A stretch of 8,010 nt of DNA from CAZXDS01 sp964639525 (lineage in GTDB: Bacteria; Bacteroidota; Ignavibacteria; Ignavibacteriales; Melioribacteraceae). Made by a program: the position numbers and the translations under genes. The notes under the pieces were generated by a model. That model searched no databases. It was not told where the DNA came from and worked only from the letters and a program-made list of their open reading frames with translations. Shown here piece by piece: positions 1 through 4,983 of the stretch. The first letter of the stretch is position 1. The number at the start of each line of letters is the position of its first letter. Location of the stretch: positions 1 through 8,010 of the forward strand of contig CAZXDS010000158.1 of the NCBI GenBank assembly GCA_964639525.1. The letters are read 5' to 3'.

Positions 1-28
1 AAAAACAATTATTAATATGTGTTTATTT

Positions 29-66
29 CCGTCTCTTTCCCGAAGAATCCTTTGGATAAGAGACGG
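29..66. repeat. Hairpin-forming inverted repeat near the left edge
   Basis: A perfect 9-bp inverted repeat lies at 29-37 (CCGTCTCTT) and 58-66 (AAGAGACGG), separated by 20 bases. Two further C-G pairs can form inside the loop after a 2x2 internal mismatch. Neither strand has a T-run directly after the stem, and it lies over 100 bases beyond the regulator stop codon, so it does not look like an intrinsic terminator. The loop word GAAGAATCC followed by GGAT is self-complementary in part, as in dispersed extragenic palindromes; assignment to such a family is inference. Confidence 0.55.
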
Positions 67-173
67 TAGAATGTAGCACAAAAAGAAGAGGACTTTAGCC
101 CAATTTAATACATTTTTCGGTGGTTACAATCGCAGAGTAACAATTAAAATATAGAGATTACCTAAACGTTTTT
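67..173. other. Short non-coding stretch downstream of the regulator gene
   Basis: This spacer follows the stop of the minus-strand regulator gene. The only structure I see is a weak 5-bp inverted repeat (GTTAC at 123-127, GTAAC at 137-141, 9-base loop) without a following T-run on either strand. No terminator, promoter or reading frame of note is evident. Confidence 0.4.
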
Positions 174-1541
174 TTAGAAAAGATCATACTTTTCCATTTT
201 TGAACGAAGAGTTGAGATTGGAATTCCTAAAATATTAGCAGCTTTATTTTTATTACCGTGGGATTTTGCTAACGCATTCTTTATTGATTTTATTTCAACA
301 TTACTTACAATTTCAACCAAATTACTCGAATCGTTCTCGGAAGCAGATAGATAACCGGAATTGAAAAATTCCGGAGGAATAATATCTATGCTAATTTTGT
401 TATCTTTTGCAATAATTAACAGTCGTTCAACAAGGTTTTTAAGTTCCCTGGTGTTGCCGGGCCAATCATAATTATTTAAAAGAGGATAAATTTCTTTGTC
501 AACATCAAATGTTTGCCCGTTAGCAAAATCATTTAAAAAAGAATCGAATAAAAGTGCAATATCATTTTTTCTTTCTTTTAATGCGGAAAGTTTTATCGGA
601 AAAATATTTAGCCGGTAATATAAATCTTTTCTAAACTTACCTTCTTCAACTAACTTTTTTAAATTCACTTTTGTTGAAGCAACAACACGCACATCAATTT
701 TAATAGCTTTACTACTTCCAACTTTCTCAATTTCATTTTCTTGAAGAACTCGCAGCAATTTTACTTGCAATTCCATTGGAATATCATCAATATCGTCAAG
801 ATAAATGGTTCCGCCGTCAGCTTCTTCAAAACGTCCGATTCTTTCTTTATCTGCTCCGGTAAACGCACCTTTAGCATGCCCGAATAATTCACTTTCAAAA
901 ACATCTTTTGAAAGTATTGCACATGAAACTTTTATTAAAGGTTTATTACTCCGGTTACTGTGAAAATGAATAATGTTAGCAATTAGTTCCTTACCTGTTC
1001 CTGTATCGCCGGTAATTAACACGGTGGAATCCGTAGCTGAAACAAGTTTAACATTTTCTTTTATTTTTTGTACACTTTCACTTTCGCCATAATATGAATT
1101 TAATTCATATTTATTTTTAAAATGCTGTTTAAATTCAGTATTTCTCTTTTTTAGGCAGTTTATTTCAGCAATTTTATCAATTAAGTTAATTAACTCAACC
1201 GGTTCAAAAGGTTTGGTAATATAATCAAAAGCCCCCAATTTAATAGCTTCAACAGCAGATTTTACTGTTCCATAAGCAGTCATAACAATAACGCATATTT
1301 GAGGGTGAATTTCTTTTACCTTAAGCAGAAGTTCAATTCCATCCATTTGTGGCATTTTTACATCTGTAATAATTAAATCCGTTTCCGAATTTTGCTTAAT
1401 AAATTTTAACGCTTTAATAGGAGAATCAAAATCATTTACATTATGCCCGGCATCAAGTAAATCACCGGTTATTGTAACTCGTAGAATCTCTTCATCATCA
1501 ACAACACAAATATTTAATTTTAAATCTTTAAAATTTTTCAA
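174..1541 (-). CDS. NtrC-family sigma-54-dependent response regulator (REC-AAA+-Fis HTH)
   Basis: This 455-residue cytoplasmic regulator should be phosphorylated by the kinase encoded just upstream and then activate sigma-54 promoters. The receiver domain (about 8-125) has the acidic pair D15/D16, phospho-acceptor D60 (TDVKMPQMDG), T88 and K110. The AAA+ domain (about 150-380) has Walker A GDTGTGKE at 178-185, an intact GAFTGA loop at 225-230 for contact with sigma-54, the arginine-finger segment FRKDLYYRLN and WPGNTREL at 360-367. A Fis-type helix-turn-helix fills the C-terminus (about 415-455). Two AAA+ positions differ from the usual consensus: Walker B reads LDDIDDIP rather than LDEIGDMP, and the sensor I segment reads ASTKVNL rather than AATNxDL. 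The start is TTG, because no ATG or GTG precedes the receiver domain. It sits directly after the kinase TAA in the same frame and has a good Shine-Dalgarno sequence. The family assignment is secure; the target genes are unknown. Confidence 0.95.
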   Translation of the reverse strand: MKNFKDLKLNICVVDDEEILRVTITGDLLDAGHNVNDFDSPIKALKFIKQNSETDLIITDVKMPQMDGIELLLKVKEIHPQICVIVMTAYGTVKSAVEAIKLGAFDYITKPFEPVELINLIDKIAEINCLKKRNTEFKQHFKNKYELNSYYGESESVQKIKENVKLVSATDSTVLITGDTGTGKELIANIIHFHSNRSNKPLIKVSCAILSKDVFESELFGHAKGAFTGADKERIGRFEEADGGTIYLDDIDDIPMELQVKLLRVLQENEIEKVGSSKAIKIDVRVVASTKVNLKKLVEEGKFRKDLYYRLNIFPIKLSALKERKNDIALLFDSFLNDFANGQTFDVDKEIYPLLNNYDWPGNTRELKNLVERLLIIAKDNKISIDIIPPEFFNSGYLSASENDSSNLVEIVSNVEIKSIKNALAKSHGNKNKAANILGIPISTLRSKMEKYDLF

Positions 1542-3050
1542 TTAAGCACCTTTGAACTTTGGTAACAAAATAATAAATGCCGTCCCTTTATTTTCTTCAC
1601 TTTCAACTTCAATTTTTCCGCCGTGCGAATTTACAATATTATAAACTATTGACAAACCCAAACCTGTTCCCTTTGAAGCTGCTTTTGTTGTAAAAAAAGG
1701 TTCGAATATTTTATTAACCTCATCTTGTGAAATTCCAATACCGCTATCTTTAACATTTAGTTTAACAAATTTTCCCTCTTCCGAAACTGATATTTTTATC
1801 GTTCGCTCTGAATTTTCACCGGCATCATCAATTGCATCAATTGCATTTAATAACAAGTTCACAATTACTTGTTCGATATGAATTTTGCTCCCGTAAATTG
1901 GGATATAATCATTTTGTCTATTTCTTGTTATTGTAATTCGTGAGTTTTCCAATTTGAATGCAACCAATAAAAGTGAATTTTCAATTTGCTCATTAATATT
2001 AACCTTTTCAAATTGTAAATCCTCAAGCCTCGAATAATTCAGCAGATTTCTTATTACCGATTCAATACGCTTCGACGCTTTTTCCATTAGGTCAATATAT
2101 CTTGTATTTTGTTCTATGTTTTGCGGGTCATTTGCTATTCTTCGTAAACAATTCCGGATGCCTAAAACAGGATTGTTTATTTCATGAGCCAAACCGGCAA
2201 ATATTGTCCCGATGGTAGCAAGTTTTTCAGATTGTATAAGCTGCGATTCGGCATTCTTTAATTCTTGATACGCATTTGTTAATCTGCTTATCATATCATT
2301 AAATTTTTCAGTCAATAAATCAATTTCATCTTTTGCCCGAAAAAGTGCAGGAATTTTTCCAAGAAAATTTTTACGAATTGTTATTTTTTTTATCCTTGTA
2401 TCTTCCAAAGAATTTAAGTCAAGCTTGTCGGCAGCATTTTGAATATTTTTAATTGGATTAGTTATAAAAGTTGCAAAAATAAAAGCTCCGATAATTCCGA
2501 GAACGAGGAAAAGACCAACCATCAACCAAAAATGAGTTATGGTTTTTGTAATATCTTCACTGATTCTTTTTTCCGAAATACCAACTCTTACAGTACCTAA
2601 TTGTCCTCCTAATATAGGCAAAGCAATATCTCTAACAATTATATGATGCTTATTATTTATTAAATCAAATATTTTAATATTAGATGTTAAAGTATTATCG
2701 GCGAAATTAGCATTAAGCAGAGCATTCGGTAAGTTTATATTTGAAGCAGTCGAAATTAAAGTATTTTTTTCATCTTGAACAAAAATATATACAATTGTGC
2801 TATCAATTTGTTTTGCTCCGTCAAGTAATTTTTGAACGGCAACATAATCCTCAAAAAGCAGCGGCGTTACAATCTGTTGAGATATATTTTTACCTATGTA
2901 AATAACTCTTTTTTCCGATTCCCTCTCTAACGATTTTTGAACATCTTGAAAAATCAAATATGCATTAATGCTTCCGAAAACAAACACCGTTAAAACAATT
3001 GCAATAACAAACTTCCAAAAAAGCGGCAGATAAAAATTTAACTTTTTCAT
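1542..3050 (-). CDS. Membrane-bound sensor histidine kinase (two TM, HAMP, HisKA, HATPase)
   Basis: This 502-residue inner-membrane kinase is the evident partner of the sigma-54 regulator that follows it. TM1 (about 12-34) and TM2 (about 174-197) flank a periplasmic sensor segment of roughly 140 residues. A HAMP linker follows (about 195-262), then a dimerisation helix with phospho-acceptor H289 in GLAHEINNP. The ATP-binding domain shows the N box around N402 (NLLLNAIDAI), G1 DSGIGI at 435-440, the F box FEPFFTTK at 449-456 and G2 GTGLGLSIV at 461-469. All catalytic motifs are intact. I chose the ATG at 3050; a TTG two codons upstream (3056) would overlap the preceding stop codon. The gene lies two bases after the PhnD-like lipoprotein gene (TGA-CA-ATG), which implies coupled translation. 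The periplasmic segment resembles no sensor family I can name, so ligand specificity may come from the lipoprotein. The AtoS/ZraS/NtrB-like class is likely; the signal is unknown. Confidence 0.94.
   Translation of the reverse strand: MKKLNFYLPLFWKFVIAIVLTVFVFGSINAYLIFQDVQKSLERESEKRVIYIGKNISQQIVTPLLFEDYVAVQKLLDGAKQIDSTIVYIFVQDEKNTLISTASNINLPNALLNANFADNTLTSNIKIFDLINNKHHIIVRDIALPILGGQLGTVRVGISEKRISEDITKTITHFWLMVGLFLVLGIIGAFIFATFITNPIKNIQNAADKLDLNSLEDTRIKKITIRKNFLGKIPALFRAKDEIDLLTEKFNDMISRLTNAYQELKNAESQLIQSEKLATIGTIFAGLAHEINNPVLGIRNCLRRIANDPQNIEQNTRYIDLMEKASKRIESVIRNLLNYSRLEDLQFEKVNINEQIENSLLLVAFKLENSRITITRNRQNDYIPIYGSKIHIEQVIVNLLLNAIDAIDDAGENSERTIKISVSEEGKFVKLNVKDSGIGISQDEVNKIFEPFFTTKAASKGTGLGLSIVYNIVNSHGGKIEVESEENKGTAFIILLPKFKGA
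1547..1553 (-). promoter_or_regulatory. Ribosome binding site that decides the TTG start of the regulator
   Basis: On the minus strand the sequence AAAGGTG lies five bases before the TTG at 1541-1539. It is inside the last codons of the kinase gene, followed by its TAA and then the TTG. A well-placed AGGTG core supports TTG initiation rather than a missed upstream start. It is one of the few clear Shine-Dalgarno matches in the window. Confidence 0.6.
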
Positions 3051-3052
3051 TG

Positions 3053-3970
3053 TCAATTAAATGCTTCTAATGAATTATAAATATCCGGGTTAACTTCCAC
3101 AAATTTTTCAATCTGCAGTTCTTTTAAGATTTTTTCCCCTTCTTTATTTTTGTTCATATTTAAAAGAATGTTTTTAATTTTTTTTATCAATTTTAAATCT
3201 GTGTTAGGTGCATAAACAAAGGGCGGAATACCATACTCCGGTGATTTGTAAATTATTTTAACATCTTTCAGCCTGTTCGGGTCATTTACTTTTAAGTAGT
3301 CATAAACCAATCCATCTACTGTTGCTCCGTCAACTAAATTTCTTTCAACTGTTTGAATTGAATAATCGTGTGCATAAGTAAAAATTGTTTTACTAAAGAA
3401 TTTTTCCGGTGTTGTTCCTTTATCTTTTAATAATTTTACAACAAACTTATATCCGGTATTTGATATCGGGTCGGAAAAAGCAAATGATTTACCGCGTAGT
3501 TCATCAAATGTTTTAATTCCCGAAGATTTATTTACAATAATATATGCTTGATAAAATGTTTTCCCGTTTATTACAGGAGCAGCTAATATTTTTAAGGGAA
3601 ATTTTCTCTTTGCCACAACATAAGCTCCGGAACAAACATAAGCAAAATCCAATTTTCCCTCTTCCAATAAATCGTTTACTTCCTGATACGTTTTTCTTTG
3701 TTTTAATTTTATGGGAACTCCGAGTTTCTTTTCGATGTAATTCAACAGATTTTCATATAAATAGAATGTTTTTTTCGGTGAAATCATTGTAGAAATTGCA
3801 ACATCAATCTGTTGTGTTTTTTTGCCTTTCTTTCGCTCCAAAGTACTTAATGATTTATTTGTTACATCTATTTGAATTGGTTTTTTATTTTTATTGCGAT
3901 TATTATAATTACAACCGGATAATATAATTACCACACTTATTAGAATTAAAGTTAAAATTTTTATTTTCAT
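3053..3970 (-). CDS. PhnD-family periplasmic substrate-binding lipoprotein, probable kinase accessory sensor
   Basis: This 305-residue protein is exported and lipid-anchored: a hydrophobic signal at 5-17 ends in the lipobox LSGC with the modified Cys at 20. After a Lys/Asn-rich linker (about 21-55), residues 56-290 have the layout of the phosphate/phosphonate-binding (PhnD, type 2 periplasmic binding) family. Visible hallmarks are the VAIS strand near 57-60, the DFAYVCSGAYV ligand loop at 108-118, FDELRGKSFAFSDPISNTGY at 155-174 and the hinge region around 215-225. Length is typical for the family. No permease or ATPase gene is nearby; a histidine kinase and a sigma-54 regulator follow with almost no spacing. 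The role is therefore more likely signal recognition than transport, as for AioX of the arsenite-responsive AioXSR system. C113, in the ligand loop, is the only cysteine left besides the lipidated one. The ligand cannot be read from sequence. No Shine-Dalgarno sequence precedes the ATG. Confidence 0.88.
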   Translation of the reverse strand: MKIKILTLILISVVIILSGCNYNNRNKNKKPIQIDVTNKSLSTLERKKGKKTQQIDVAISTMISPKKTFYLYENLLNYIEKKLGVPIKLKQRKTYQEVNDLLEEGKLDFAYVCSGAYVVAKRKFPLKILAAPVINGKTFYQAYIIVNKSSGIKTFDELRGKSFAFSDPISNTGYKFVVKLLKDKGTTPEKFFSKTIFTYAHDYSIQTVERNLVDGATVDGLVYDYLKVNDPNRLKDVKIIYKSPEYGIPPFVYAPNTDLKLIKKIKNILLNMNKNKEGEKILKELQIEKFVEVNPDIYNSLEAFN

Positions 3971-3974
3971 ATCA

Positions 3975-4030
3975 ACTCAAAAATATTTAAGACTCAAAAT
4001 ATATTTACATATTAATTTACAAAACTCAAA
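3975..4030. repeat. Three direct copies of ACTCAAA upstream of the lipoprotein gene
   Basis: The word ACTCAAA occurs at 3975, 3992 and 4024, all in the same orientation, within 60 bases upstream of the PhnD-like gene. On the transcribed strand this reads TTTGAGT. The spacings of 17 and 32 bases are not a clear helical series, and the background is very AT-rich. It could be a regulator-binding cluster or chance. Confidence 0.25.
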
Positions 4031-4339
4031 TAATTAAACAAATATTTCGCGACAGCGATAGATGATCAGAACAATAGTGGCTCACTAAAGACAGTAATAA
4101 CATCGTGAAAATAGCATGCCTAATTGACAAGCCCTTTGTGGACTTGAGCTTTATTGTCCCTCAGTATAAGTTCATTATTTCCTAGTTCCAAGTCTAATTT
4201 TTTTTAGCCCCTTTTTTTCTTAACATTATTCTTCCTAATCCGGGTTAAACTATTAATTATTTGGCAAACTTATTCAATGGCAGCAATTCAGAGTCAAATT
4301 TAGAATTAGCAAAAACAACAGATTGCAGAAAAGTAATAA

Positions 4340-4393
4340 AATATTTTTCCGGTTAGTTAAAGTAAAATAAACCGGTGAACTAATTAAAATATT
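4340..4393. repeat. Imperfect hairpin inside the inverted-repeat element
   Basis: CCGGTT at 4349-4354 pairs with AACCGG at 4370-4375 across a 15-base loop. Outside it, AATATTTT at 4340-4347 pairs with AAAATATT at 4386-4393, leaving an asymmetric bulge of ten bases on the right. The outer stem is pure A/T and could be partly fortuitous. Confidence 0.4.
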
Positions 4394-4401
4394 AACCTTT
4401 T

Positions 4402-4447
4402 TTGATTAACCCACGATTTTAACCGTGGAAATATGGCTTAAAATCAA
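4402..4447. repeat. Nested hairpin with a CCACG/CGTGG core
   Basis: CCACG at 4411-4415 pairs with CGTGG at 4424-4428 across an 8-base loop. It is enclosed by TTGATT at 4402-4407 and its complement AATCAA at 4442-4447. It is the central of three hairpins between the long inverted-repeat arms. No T-run follows it. Confidence 0.4.
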
Positions 4448-4458
4448 GCAATTAGCGT

Positions 4459-4492
4459 AACCGTTTTCCGATAAGGGTCTGCGACAACGGTT
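4459..4492 (+). repeat. Hairpin AACCGTT/AACGGTT followed by a T-run
   Basis: A 7-bp stem forms between 4459-4465 and 4486-4492, enclosing 20 bases and running into TTTTT at 4491-4495 on the plus strand. The shape recalls a terminator, but the loop is long, the stem has only three G-C pairs, and no plus-strand gene lies upstream. If the Rieske transcript starts further upstream, it could act as a leader attenuator; that is speculation. Confidence 0.35.
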
Positions 4493-4578
4493 TTTATTAA
4501 CAAGTTCGCCAAGAATATTTGACTCTGAATCGCTGCTAAATGGTAGCAAAAACGAAATTCAATTGCTATTTTTCCAAT

Positions 4579-4983
4579 ATGAATGAAACAAAAAAGATAT
4601 CACGGCGAAAACTCTTTAAAATTTTTGCATCTGTTTTAACTGTTCCGTTTGCAGGGCTTTGGTTTGTGGAATTAAAATCACATTTGAATTTTGTAAAAAG
4701 TAATAATAAAATTATAATTCCTACAAACTTAAACGAAGGCATTTCGTTTTTAGATAAAATTATTGTTGAGAAAAATGGGGAAAGTATGAAAATATTTTCT
4801 TCGCGTTGCACACATCTCGGGTGTAAAATTAATAAAGAAATAGATGGTGAATTTGTTTGTCCGTGCCACGGTTCAAAGTTCGACTTAAACGGAAAAGTAA
4901 TTACCGGACCTGCTGTTAATAATTTGGAAAAATTGGTGTCAGTTAAAGACAGAAAAACAGGGAAGTTAATTGTTAATGTTTGA
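4579..4983 (+). CDS. Rieske [2Fe-2S] protein with Tat-type signal anchor
   Basis: This 134-residue protein is the iron-sulfur subunit of a bc-type complex. It would take one electron from quinol at the Qo site and pass it on at the periplasmic face. The start chosen is the second in-frame ATG (4579). It places the twin-arginine motif SRRKLFK at residues 8-14, followed by one hydrophobic helix (about 15-30), which gives the usual uncleaved Tat anchor. The ATG at 4540 would add 13 residues before it. Both cluster boxes are intact: CTHLGC at 77-82 and CPCHGS at 94-99, giving ligands C77, H79, C94 and H97 plus the disulfide pair C82/C96. GPA follows at 110-112. The protein is shorter than mitochondrial Rieske proteins and close to compact bacterial b6f-like forms. 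No Shine-Dalgarno sequence is visible before either start. The stop overlaps the start of the cytochrome gene by 8 bases, which points to one complex. Confidence 0.93.
   Translation: MNETKKISRRKLFKIFASVLTVPFAGLWFVELKSHLNFVKSNNKIIIPTNLNEGISFLDKIIVEKNGESMKIFSSRCTHLGCKINKEIDGEFVCPCHGSKFDLNGKVITGPAVNNLEKLVSVKDRKTGKLIVNV

Larger units (their letters stand above)
4280..4536. mobile_element. Non-coding element bounded by a 20-bp inverted repeat (MITE-like or palindromic repeat)
   Basis: The left arm at 4280-4299 (GCAGCAATTC then AGAGTCAAAT) is repeated as its reverse complement at 4517-4536 with one mismatch in 20. The 217 bases between the arms encode no transposase and contain three smaller hairpins. 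A match this long is very unlikely by chance in 600 bases. I see no clear target-site duplication outside the arms, so the limits are those of the repeat, not proven element ends. A degenerate insertion sequence remnant, a miniature transposable element or a large structured leader are all possible. Confidence 0.5.
3971..4578. other. Divergent intergenic region, no convincing gene
   Basis: About 600 bases separate the divergent sensory and respiratory operons. Both sets of promoters should lie here, but I could not assign a confident -35/-10, Bacteroidota-type or sigma-54 promoter. The left part (3971-4030) is very AT-rich with three ACTCAAA words. The middle (about 4048-4200) is less AT-rich and can fold weakly around GACAAGC at 4127-4133, with GCTT and GTC on its right side. 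The right part (4280-4536) holds a long-armed inverted repeat with hairpins. Short open frames exist on both strands of the right part but lack good starts. Confidence 0.7.

Noticed and set aside
3544..3792. Open frame on the plus strand opposite the lipoprotein gene
   Set aside because: It is a shadow of the PhnD-like gene, whose family motifs lie in the other strand.
3053..3970. Phosphonate ABC transport operon
   Set aside because: Only the binding protein is present; the adjacent genes are a kinase and a regulator rather than an ATPase and permease.
4261..4278. TTGGCA word with sigma-54 -24 appearance
   Set aside because: The position where the -12 GC should fall reads CA, so the essential dinucleotide is missing.
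4433..4450. Sigma-54-like promoter (TGGCTT ... AAGCA) upstream of the Rieske gene
   Set aside because: The GG and GC are 11 bases apart rather than the required 10, and the flanking bases match poorly. No other GG-N10-GC was found in the divergent region on either strand, or before the last gene.
4459..4495. Intrinsic terminator
   Set aside because: The stem is short with a 20-base loop, and no plus-strand gene lies upstream for it to end.
4405..4560. Open frame of about 47 codons on the minus strand across the inverted-repeat element
   Set aside because: It has no ATG, no ribosome binding site and no recognisable motif, and it overlaps hairpins. It looks like a by-product of the repeat.
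4566..4811. Open frame on the minus strand opposite the Rieske gene
   Set aside because: The Rieske cluster boxes and Tat motif lie on the plus strand; this frame has no start signal or motif.
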